Below, one piece after another: positions 7,192 to 13,281 of a DNA stretch of 13,281 nucleotides (the first letter of the stretch is position 1; the number at the start of each line of letters is the position of its first letter). The stretch is from Tannerella sp. (GTDB lineage Bacteria; Bacteroidota; Bacteroidia; Bacteroidales; Tannerellaceae). Where the stretch lies: assembly GCA_031259505.1 (NCBI GenBank), contig JAIRLL010000324.1:1-13281 (forward strand), given 5' to 3'. The notes beneath the pieces were generated by a model, which searched no databases, was not told the origin of the DNA, and saw only the letters and a list, made by a program, of their open reading frames with translations. Made by a program: the position numbers and the translations under genes.

Positions 7192-7422
7192 GTCTGTACT
7201 CCGGCAAAGTACATCCGTATTCTTTCATAATTTATCCGTACTTTGTTCCGGTACATCTGTACTTTGGCAAAATTCATCTGTACTTTGCTCCGGTACACCT
7301 GCACTTTGGCAAAGTACATCTGTACTTTGCTCCGGTACACCTGTACTTTTACAAAATTCATCTGTACTTTGTTCCGGTATACCTGTACTTTTCCTTTATA
7401 TATGTGTACTTTTGCAGAGTAC
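7192..7422. repeat. Eleven-unit 21-bp tandem repeat array with 42-bp higher-order period
   Basis: Eleven contiguous 21-bp units fill 231 bp. Most units begin AYCTGTACTTT. They alternate between a form ending GCTCCGGTAC (7234, 7276, 7318, 7360) and a form ending in an A-rich half such as GGCAAAATTC (7255, 7297, 7339), so the real period is 42 bp. The units at 7276 and 7318 are identical; the outer units at 7192, 7213, 7381 and 7402 are diverged. Because 21 is divisible by three the array is open on both strands. On the minus strand it would encode heptapeptides such as KVQVYRS and KVQMNFA, but that frame runs on into the iorA promoter and is not accepted as a gene. It lies upstream of iorA. 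Confidence 0.95.
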
Positions 7423-7528
7423 ATGATGCAAAAGGCGCCGGCATGATGACGTCCGAACTTTGATTTTTTTGATTTTTCTGATGGATGGCGGACAGTCCCG
7501 CCGTGTCACTGCAGTCCGCCGTCGCGTC

Positions 7529-7554
7529 ATTGCGAAGGCGTAGCCTGAAGCAAT
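7529..7554. repeat. REP-like palindromic element
   Basis: Nested inverted repeats: ATTGC (7529-7533) pairs with GCAAT (7550-7554), and inside it AGGC (7536-7539) pairs with GCCT (7543-7546) around GTA. The layout, CATTGCGA...GAAGCAATCC, looks like short dispersed palindromes found in several bacterial genomes. Only one copy is in this window. Confidence 0.7.
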
Positions 7555-7574
7555 CCGGTAAAATAATACCACAA

Positions 7575-7597
7575 AATCATGCCGTGCGCAGTATATT
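7575..7597 (-). repeat. Dispersed element, copy A (left inverted repeat of the nuclease gene)
   Basis: On the minus strand the core reads ATACTGCGCACGGCAT (7594-7579). The 23-bp stretch matches copy C at 12341-12363 at 22 positions, and the core matches copy B at 8616-8631 at 14 of 16. It lies between the REP-like palindrome and the promoter of the nuclease gene, in opposite orientation to copy B. Confidence 0.75.
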
Positions 7598-7632
7598 ATT
7601 ATGAGAAGAGGCGCCGGAAAAGAAAAAAGTAT

Positions 7633-7640
7633 TATTTTTG
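7633..7640 (+). promoter_or_regulatory. -7 promoter element for the Rpn-type nuclease gene
   Basis: TATTTTTG fits TAnnTTTG and ends 29 bases before the ATG at 7670. No -33 TTG is evident. Confidence 0.5.
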
Positions 7641-7669
7641 CACAGATAACAGTATAAACGGAAAGCAAT

Positions 7670-8593
7670 ATGGAAATCAGAGACAAAACAGGCCGACGGA
7701 ATCTGATACGTTTCGACTGGGCGCTGAAGCGTCTGCTTCGCGACAAGGCTAATTTTGACGTGCTGGAGGGTTTTCTGACCGTCCTGCTGGGGGAAAACAT
7801 TACCATCCGGAATATCGGAGAGAGCGACAGCAACAAGACATATCCGGACGACAAATTCAACCGTGTAGACATCCTGACCGAAAATGACAGAAATGAAATC
7901 TTCATCATCGAACTGCAAATCGATTCTCAGGCGGATTATTTTCACCGGATGCTCTACGGCGCCTCCAAAGCCGTGACGGAGAGCCTTCAGGAAGGCGACG
8001 AATATCTTCATGTCAGGAAAGTGTACCACATCAACATCGTCTATTTCGGACTGGGAGCAGGCAGGGACTACGTCTATCACGGTCGGAACGAATTCTACGG
8101 CATCCATCACCATGACCTGCTGCAGTTGAGCGAGAATCAGCAGAAAATCTACCGTAAGACGGTGGCTGGCGACCTGTTCCCGGAGTATTATATCCTTCGG
8201 GTGAACGACTTCAGTGACGTGGCCGGAGACAGTCTCGACGAGTGGATATACTATCTCAAGAACAGCAGTATCCCCGACGAATTTACGGCTCCGGGTCTGT
8301 CCGTTGCCCGTGAAAAGCTGAACTACAACAACCTGAGCGACGAGGAAAAGCGCGACTATGATCATCACCGCGTACAGGCCAGTCATGACAGGAGCGTTAT
8401 TGCCACCTCGCGCGACGAGGGAATCGATCAGGGATTGAAAATGGGAGAGGAGAAACGGGAGAAACTCGAAAAGGAACTTGGCGAGAAGGATAAAGTCATT
8501 GAGGAGAAAGAAAAATTCCTTGAAGAGAAAGACCGTGAGATAGCCGATCTGAAGCGGCGTCTTTCAGACAGTCGCCAAAGGGATGCGGAATAA
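7670..8593 (+). CDS. Rpn-family PD-(D/E)XK nuclease / putative transposase with C-terminal coiled coil
   Basis: A 307-residue protein of the PDDEXK_2 / recombination-promoting nuclease type. The N-terminal LIRFDWALKRLLRDK (12-26) and VLEGFLTVLLGE (31-42) are typical of the family. The nuclease core follows: Asp67 in VDILTEN, then IIELQ with Glu81 and Gln83 as the (D/E)XQ variant, and YFHRMLYGASKAV (90-102). Residues 258-303 are charged heptads (EKLEKELGEKDKVIEEKEKF) forming a coiled coil for oligomerisation. Family members nick or cut DNA and promote RecA-independent recombination; many are annotated as transposases. The catalytic residues look intact and the frame is full length. Imperfect 16-bp inverted repeats lie on both sides (7579-7594 and 8616-8631). 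Whether the gene is mobile or a domesticated chromosomal nuclease is undetermined. Confidence 0.93.
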   Translation: MEIRDKTGRRNLIRFDWALKRLLRDKANFDVLEGFLTVLLGENITIRNIGESDSNKTYPDDKFNRVDILTENDRNEIFIIELQIDSQADYFHRMLYGASKAVTESLQEGDEYLHVRKVYHINIVYFGLGAGRDYVYHGRNEFYGIHHHDLLQLSENQQKIYRKTVAGDLFPEYYILRVNDFSDVAGDSLDEWIYYLKNSSIPDEFTAPGLSVAREKLNYNNLSDEEKRDYDHHRVQASHDRSVIATSRDEGIDQGLKMGEEKREKLEKELGEKDKVIEEKEKFLEEKDREIADLKRRLSDSRQRDAE

Positions 8594-8898
8594 ACAGTTC
8601 AAGTTTCCCGCTTTTATACTGCGTGCGGCATAATAAATGCAGGAGTGGGGAACGGCTATGAAACCGGCATGTTTATAATTTCCCCTAAAGTCAGCAGACA
8701 AAACCATATCTCTGCGTTTCTCCCTGTTTCCGACATGACGGGTGTGTATATATATAATGTATGGAGGAACAACACAATCTCCGTGCTTTGTGTTTAGATT
8801 CTTCCGTGCTGCATCGCTTTCCCCCGCTTCTTAGCCCTTTATTCACGATTAAACGCCGCCTTGTCCTATGTAAAAAAAACTTTTTTCATTCCGTGCGC
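8594..8898. other. Intergenic region between the nuclease gene and mfd
   Basis: No gene is seen. It contains copy B of the dispersed element and a weak nested inverted repeat, GGGGAA (8647-8652) with TTCCCC (8680-8685), that could contribute to termination. An A-run/T-run tract at about 8872-8886 lies just upstream of the mfd promoter. Confidence 0.6.
8616..8631 (+). repeat. Dispersed element, copy B (right inverted repeat of the nuclease gene)
   Basis: ATACTGCGTGCGGCAT starts 23 bases after the nuclease stop codon. It differs from copy C by one base and from copy A (inverted) by two. The element is itself an imperfect palindrome (AT, C, GCG paired with CGC/TGC, G, AT), so it might also fold in RNA. 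Confidence 0.7.
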
Positions 8899-8928
8899 TT
8901 GGAAATCCAAAAGTATCATGTAATTTTG
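8899..8928 (+). promoter_or_regulatory. Bacteroidota-type promoter for mfd
   Basis: TTG at 8899-8901 and TAATTTTG at 8921-8928 are separated by 19 bases, the expected spacing for the -33/-7 promoter of this phylum. It is the best promoter match in the window. The -7 box ends 25 bases before the TTG start codon of mfd. Confidence 0.75.
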
Positions 8929-8953
8929 CATACGATTTTAACATTCATAGAAT

Positions 8954-11900
8954 TTGAATCTTTCCGAACTGGTAGCGCTTTATGCAGCTCACCCGCAGAT
9001 AAAAGTCATTTGTTCCTTGACAGAAAAAAAGGACAGGCGACAGAACGTTTCATTGAAAGGACTGAAAGGGTCGGGAATGGCAATGACAACTGCCTCGCTT
9101 TTCATGAAGCGTGGAGGCTGTTTTTTGTGCATTCTCGACAGCATCGAAGATGCGGGCTATTTTTACAGCGATCTCATGCAGATGACCGGCAACGACGGGC
9201 GTATCCATTTCTTCCCGTCCGCATATCGCAGGCATATCAAATACGGACATCCCGATGCGGCAAACGAAATCCTCCGTACCGAAGCGCTCATGACGCTTTA
9301 TGGCGACTGTCGGCGCGAAGCTGTCATCGTCACCTTTCCCGACGCGCTGGCCGAGAAAGTGCCGTCCGGCGAAACGCTGCGGGCAAACACCATCCAGATA
9401 CATACGGGCGAGACGGTAGACAGCCTCTTCGTCGCCGACATGTTCGATACGCTGGGTTTCGAACAGACCGACTACGTCTACGAGCCTGGACAGTATGCCA
9501 TACGCGGCAGCATCATGGACGTCTTCTCCTTTTCGAACGGATACCCCTACCGCATTGATTTCTTTGGAAACGAAGTTGAAAGCATTCGCACGTTCGACAT
9601 CGACACGCAACTGTCCAGGGAAAAAATTCACGACGTCACCATCGTGTCCGAAACGAACCGGCGCAGTCAGGCGCGCGTGCCGCTCTTCAGTCTGCTGCCC
9701 GAAGACGCCCTTGTCGTTGCCTCCGATCCGGCATGGTGCGCGGAACGGATCGACAGCCTGTGGCACGAAAAGCCTGTCGCCGGCGAAGAGGAATCGTTTG
9801 CCTCCGTCGAAGACATGCGCGGGATGCTGATGAATAAAATGGAATATGTCGAATCCGTTGCCTCATTCCGCCTCGTGCAGACAGGCGGGAAGATGTCCGG
9901 CACAGCCGCCGTCATATCCTTCGACAGCGAACCGCAACCGCTGTATCAGAAAAACTTCGACCAGGCAAGCCGCTCGTTCCATGAATATCTCGACAAAGGA
10001 TATACCCTCTATCTCTCGACCGGCAACCCCGGACAGGCCGAACGCCTGCGCGCCATTTTCCACGACCGTGGCGACGAGATTCCCTTCACGCACGTAGACA
10101 GAACCCTTCATTCCGGCTTCATCGACCATACGGTAAAGATGTGCATCTTCACCGATCATCAGATTTTCGGGCGATACCACAGATACAGCCTCGCGAGCGA
10201 CAGCGTGCGCAGCGGGAAGATGATGCTTTCGCTCAAGGAACTGAACCAGTTCACGACGGGCGATTTCATCGTGCACGTCGACCACGGCATCGGGCAGTTC
10301 GGAGGACTTGTCCGCATCGAAGTGAACGGACGGATGCAGGAAGCCGTCAAACTGATATACAGCAACAGCGACACGATCTTTGTCAGCATCCATTCGCTGC
10401 ACAAACTGTCCAAATACAGGGGTAAAGACGGCGAACCGCCCGCGCTGCACAAACTTGGCAGCCGGACATGGGAACGCATGAAAGAGCGTACGAAGAAAAA
10501 AGTCAAAGACATTGCCCGCGACCTGATTCGCCTCTACGCCCTGCGGCGGCAGGAGAAAGGATTTGCTTTCAGTCCCGACAGCTTTCTTCAGGACGAACTC
10601 GAGGCAGGCTTCATCTACGAAGACACGCCCGACCAGATGAAAACCACCGCCGAAGTGAAAGCCGACATGGAAAGCGACCGCCCGATGGACCGCCTGATTT
10701 GCGGCGACGTCGGGTTCGGCAAAACCGAAGTAGCCATCCGCGCCGCTTTCAAGGCTGTGGCCGACAACAAACAGGTGGCCGTGCTCGTCCCCACTACCGT
10801 GCTCGCCTTCCAGCATTTCAAGACATTCTCCGAACGGCTGAAAAATTTCCCCTGCACGGTCGACTACATCAGCCGCGCCCGCTCGACGTCCGGCATCAAA
10901 AATATACTCCAGCAGTTGAAAGACGGCAAGCTGGACATCCTTATAGGTACGCACCGGCTGGTGAGCAGCGACGTCGTCTTCAAAGACCTGGGGCTGCTCG
11001 TCATCGACGAGGAACAGAAATTCGGCGTGGCCGTCAAGGAAAAACTCCGCCGCATGAAGACGAACGTCGACACGCTCACCATGACGGCGACGCCCATCCC
11101 CCGCACGCTTCAATTCTCGCTGATGGGCGCGCGCGACCTGAGCAACATCCACACTCCGCCACCCAACCGCTATCCCGTGCAGACAGAGGTGCAGCGCTTC
11201 AACGCAGATATCATTCGCGAAGCCATCGAATTCGAAATGAGCCGCAACGGACAGACTTTTTTCATCAACAACCGCATACAGAATATCGCCGAAATGGAAA
11301 AACTTGTCCGCCGCGAAGTCCCCGACGCGCGCGTCGCCGTCGGGCACGGACAGATGGAACCGGACAAACTGGAAAAAATCATCCTCGACTTTGTCAACTG
11401 CGAATATGACGTGCTGATTTCGACCGCCATTGTCGAGAACGGTCTCGACATACCGAACGCAAACACCATCATCGTGAACGACGCCCACCGGTTCGGCCTT
11501 TCGGAACTGCATCAGTTGCGCGGACGCGTCGGACGAAGCAACCGCAAAGCGTTCTGCTATCTCCTCTCGCCGCCCCTCTCGTCGCTCCCCTCCGGATCGC
11601 GCCGCCGCCTGCAGGCCATCGAAAACCTGTCCGAACTCGGCAGCGGCATCCACATTGCCATGCAGGACCTCGACATCCGTGGCGCAGGCAACATACTCGG
11701 CGCCGAACAAAGCGGATTCATTGCCGATCTGGGATACGAAACGTATCAGAAAATACTCGAAGAAGCCGTCGACGAACTCAAGACCGACGAGTTTTCCGAC
11801 CTTTTCGCGCCGGCCGACGACGATACGGCCGAACGCTACGTGCGTGAAACGCTGATCGAAAGCGACCTGGAACTGATGTTCCCGCCGACCTATATCCCAA

Positions 11901-12313
11901 GCGACTCCGAGCGCGTCGCCGTCTACCGCGAACTGAACTCGATAGCCGACGACAGGCAACTCGCCGCATTCGTCAGCAAGTTGACCGACCGGTTCGGCAA
12001 AATCCCCGAAAAAGGCGAAGAACTGATACGCGTCGTCAGCCTGCGCAAATCGGCAAAGCGTCTGGGCATCGAACGGCTGACGCTCAAAAACGGCATGATG
12101 GTCATGTACCTGCCCTCCGCGCCCGGCAGCCCTTATTTTCAGAGTCGAACCTTCGGCAAAATCATCGCCTACGTAAGCCGCCATCCCCGCGCCTGCCAGT
12201 TCCGCGAACAGGGCGGCAAGCGCAGCATCGTCATCAGACACATTTCCAGCGTCGCCGGCGCCTGCCGGTGCCTGGGCGAAATCGAAGAAACAGAGGAGCA
12301 GGAAAGAATTTAG
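8954..12313 (+). CDS. mfd: Transcription-repair coupling factor Mfd
   Basis: A 1119-residue SF2 translocase that removes RNA polymerase stalled at lesions and recruits UvrA. The N-terminal UvrB-like module (about 1-400) precedes the CarD-like RNA polymerase interaction domain (about 430-530; GDFIVHVDHGIGQF at 436-449). The motor follows, with Walker A GDVGFGKT (584-591, Lys590), Walker B DEEQ (685-688), TATPIPRTL (711-719) and RGRVGRS (856-862). A C-terminal TRCF/UvrA-masking domain covers about 970-1090. Length is normal (E. coli Mfd is 1148). The start is TTG at 8954: an in-frame TAG sits at 8948-8950, while the next ATG (about codon 42) would remove the conserved LSELVALYAAHP segment. It is probably monocistronic and convergent with the transporter gene. 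Confidence 0.98.
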   Translation: MNLSELVALYAAHPQIKVICSLTEKKDRRQNVSLKGLKGSGMAMTTASLFMKRGGCFLCILDSIEDAGYFYSDLMQMTGNDGRIHFFPSAYRRHIKYGHPDAANEILRTEALMTLYGDCRREAVIVTFPDALAEKVPSGETLRANTIQIHTGETVDSLFVADMFDTLGFEQTDYVYEPGQYAIRGSIMDVFSFSNGYPYRIDFFGNEVESIRTFDIDTQLSREKIHDVTIVSETNRRSQARVPLFSLLPEDALVVASDPAWCAERIDSLWHEKPVAGEEESFASVEDMRGMLMNKMEYVESVASFRLVQTGGKMSGTAAVISFDSEPQPLYQKNFDQASRSFHEYLDKGYTLYLSTGNPGQAERLRAIFHDRGDEIPFTHVDRTLHSGFIDHTVKMCIFTDHQIFGRYHRYSLASDSVRSGKMMLSLKELNQFTTGDFIVHVDHGIGQFGGLVRIEVNGRMQEAVKLIYSNSDTIFVSIHSLHKLSKYRGKDGEPPALHKLGSRTWERMKERTKKKVKDIARDLIRLYALRRQEKGFAFSPDSFLQDELEAGFIYEDTPDQMKTTAEVKADMESDRPMDRLICGDVGFGKTEVAIRAAFKAVADNKQVAVLVPTTVLAFQHFKTFSERLKNFPCTVDYISRARSTSGIKNILQQLKDGKLDILIGTHRLVSSDVVFKDLGLLVIDEEQKFGVAVKEKLRRMKTNVDTLTMTATPIPRTLQFSLMGARDLSNIHTPPPNRYPVQTEVQRFNADIIREAIEFEMSRNGQTFFINNRIQNIAEMEKLVRREVPDARVAVGHGQMEPDKLEKIILDFVNCEYDVLISTAIVENGLDIPNANTIIVNDAHRFGLSELHQLRGRVGRSNRKAFCYLLSPPLSSLPSGSRRRLQAIENLSELGSGIHIAMQDLDIRGAGNILGAEQSGFIADLGYETYQKILEEAVDELKTDEFSDLFAPADDDTAERYVRETLIESDLELMFPPTYIPSDSERVAVYRELNSIADDRQLAAFVSKLTDRFGKIPEKGEELIRVVSLRKSAKRLGIERLTLKNGMMVMYLPSAPGSPYFQSRTFGKIIAYVSRHPRACQFREQGGKRSIVIRHISSVAGACRCLGEIEETEEQERI

Positions 12314-12340
12314 ATGAACAGCCACGCACAGGCAGAAGTA

Positions 12341-12363
12341 AATATACTGCGCGCGGCATGATT
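12341..12363 (+). repeat. Dispersed element, solo copy C behind mfd
   Basis: The core ATACTGCGCGCGGCAT (12344-12359) is an imperfect palindrome. The 23-bp stretch matches inverted copy A at 22 positions and shares 15 of 16 core bases with copy B. It begins 28 bases after the mfd stop and has no nuclease gene beside it. Confidence 0.75.
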
Positions 12364-12413
12364 CTGCGAAAAGTACTGAAACGAAGAATCCGGGAAAAAA
12401 TATAACAGAATGA

Positions 12414-12457
12414 CAGAATTTTCAAAATTAACATATTTGTAAATTTTGAAAATTCTG
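12414..12457. terminator. Perfect 16-bp AT-rich inverted repeat, probable bidirectional terminator
   Basis: CAGAATTTTCAAAATT (12414-12429) is perfectly complementary to AATTTTGAAAATTCTG (12442-12457) around a 12-base loop. It lies between the convergent mfd and transporter genes, which suits a two-way terminator. The stem is nearly all A/T and not followed by a long T-run, so the mechanism may differ from a classical rho-independent site. A protein-binding palindrome is an alternative. Confidence 0.65.
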
Positions 12458-12474
12458 AAATTATGTGAATCTTT

Positions 12475-13281
12475 TCATAGCGCCTCTTTTTCCGAATCCT
12501 GTCTGTTCAGCGTGCGCGGGCTGCCTCCGTTGCGCCAGTGCTTTTCGATTTTTTCCAGCGCGACGCCTTTCGTTTCGGGGATGTAGAAGTATCCCCAGAT
12601 GATGCCGGCCAGCGCAATGAGGGCGTAGAACAGGAAAGCGCCGGCAGGATTGCCCGCCGATTCGCCCTGAATGATTATTTCCGTGCCGGAAACCGTAAAG
12701 GCTTTCACGATCTTGAAGAAAGTGAATGCCACAATGCTGTTGAATACCCAAACGCTCAGCGAGCCGAGGGAAGAACCTAATCCCCGCACTTTAAGCGGGA
12801 ATATTTCGGTAATAATCAGCCAGCCCAGCGGTCCGATGCTGACGGCGAAGAAAATAATGTACAGAAATACAGGCAGGATGGACAGCCATTTTCCGGCGTC
12901 GCCCAGGGCGTGATTAAAAGCGAAACAGAGCGCCAGACATACGAGCGATACAAATATTCCGCTCATGCCCAGAAAATACAGTCTGCGCCGTCCGAGCCTG
13001 TCCACGAAGTAAAGAGACACGATTGTAAAAACGACATTCACAATACCCACGCCTACCGACGCCCATATCGCCGAAATGTTATCGGCAAAGCCTGCCATCA
13101 GGAAGATTTTGGGACAGTAGTACATAATCGTATTGATGCCGACCGACTGCTGGAAGAACATAATTCCCACCGCAATAATCAAAGCGTTACGCAGCCACGG
13201 CTTGAAGATTTCGTGCCAGCCGGAGCGTTCCCTGTTCCGTGCAATTTCGGCTTTGATCTGCGCCAGAGAGGTCTCCATGAA
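12475..13281 (-). CDS. Sugar porter family MFS transporter, C-terminal half (N-terminus beyond window)
   Basis: The frame is open through the right edge (codon TTC before the Met at 13278), so this is the end of a larger protein, not a 267-residue one. Numbering from that Met, it covers the end of the central cytoplasmic loop and helices 7-12 of a XylE/GalP-like sugar:proton symporter. The helix 7 motif FFQQSVGIN (41-49) aligns with the sugar-binding QQ..GxN of XylE. DRLGRRRL (93-100) is the loop 8-9 signature, and GPLGWLIITEIFP (149-161) with R165 matches helix 10, keeping its substrate-contacting Trp153. PETKG (234-238) closes helix 12. The protein sits in the inner membrane. The substrate cannot be decided from this half; hexoses or pentoses are likely. 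Confidence 0.95.
   Translation of the reverse strand, partial: FMETSLAQIKAEIARNRERSGWHEIFKPWLRNALIIAVGIMFFQQSVGINTIMYYCPKIFLMAGFADNISAIWASVGVGIVNVVFTIVSLYFVDRLGRRRLYFLGMSGIFVSLVCLALCFAFNHALGDAGKWLSILPVFLYIIFFAVSIGPLGWLIITEIFPLKVRGLGSSLGSLSVWVFNSIVAFTFFKIVKAFTVSGTEIIIQGESAGNPAGAFLFYALIALAGIIWGYFYIPETKGVALEKIEKHWRNGGSPRTLNRQDSEKEAL

Larger units (their letters stand above)
7026..7632. other. Repeat-rich intergenic region between iorA and the nuclease gene
   Basis: No gene is accepted here. In order it contains the iorA promoter, the 21-bp array, the REP-like hairpin and dispersed element copy A. A 9-bp direct repeat AGGCGCCGG occurs at 7433-7441 and 7609-7617. Confidence 0.7.

Noticed and set aside
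7192..7422. CRISPR array
   Set aside because: The units are contiguous 21-mers without unique spacers, and no cas genes are nearby.
7035..7424. 129-residue heptapeptide-repeat protein on the minus strand
   Set aside because: The repeat is open on both strands because 21 is a multiple of three, there is no promoter or leader upstream, and the non-repeat tail runs through the iorA promoter zone.
7422..7448. CATGATG direct repeats around a CAAAAGGCGCCGG segment as a target-site duplication
   Set aside because: The enclosed segment is only 13 bases and no element lies between the repeats; chance is sufficient.
9863..12325. 820-codon open frame antisense to mfd
   Set aside because: It mirrors the mfd coding region; mfd has all expected motifs and the antisense protein resembles nothing. 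High GC at third positions commonly leaves such frames open.
12475..13278. Complete 267-residue transporter starting at the Met at 13278
   Set aside because: The frame continues past the window edge and the sequence begins in the central loop of a 12-helix sugar porter, so it is only the C-terminal half.

Overview
This window looks like a chromosomal segment from a member of the Bacteroidota, probably Bacteroidales. Genes start behind the phylum's characteristic -7 promoter element (TAnnTTTG) at 1561, 1614, 3454, 7047, 7633 and 8921, and clear Shine-Dalgarno sites are mostly absent. The protein set also fits: an Eco57I-type methylase, a Bacteroidota-style lipoprotein, an IorA without ferredoxin domain, and an Rpn/PDDEXK nuclease. 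Coding GC is fairly high for the phylum, and long antisense open frames result from it.

Layout. (1) 1-1529, minus strand: an N6-adenine DNA methyltransferase of the type IIG/Eco57I kind, running off the left edge. Motif I is intact, but the catalytic NPPY motif reads NPPD. (2) 1530-1646: a divergent promoter region. (3) 1647-3023, plus: an M24B Xaa-Pro aminopeptidase. (4) 3024-3476: mostly non-coding, with a strong hairpin and one doubtful minus-strand ORF. (5) 3477-4304, plus: an unrecognised lipoprotein whose stop overlaps that of the convergent next gene. (6) 7025 down to 4298, minus: an operon iorA-iorB-thioredoxin. IorAB oxidises arylpyruvates to aryl-acyl-CoA in the cytoplasm; the third gene encodes an exported TlpA/ResA-like thioredoxin. 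(7) 7026-7669: repeat-rich intergenic DNA holding an 11-unit, 21-bp tandem array, a REP-like hairpin and a short dispersed element. (8) 7670-8593, plus: an Rpn-type PD-(D/E)XK nuclease with a C-terminal coiled coil. (9) 8954-12313, plus: mfd, starting with TTG. (10) 12414-12457: a perfect AT-rich inverted repeat between convergent genes. (11) 12475-13281, minus: the C-terminal half of a sugar-porter MFS transporter, running off the right edge.

The most unusual structure is around the Rpn nuclease. The gene is bracketed by 16-bp imperfect inverted repeats (7579-7594 and 8616-8631, 14/16 identical). A solo copy of the same element lies just behind mfd (12341-12363; 22 of 23 bp match the left copy). 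This resembles a nuclease gene with its own family of short palindromic repeats, comparable in layout to REP/RAYT systems but with a different enzyme. It is a hypothesis from three copies in one window and needs a genome-wide count. The remaining genes are ordinary housekeeping or metabolic loci.
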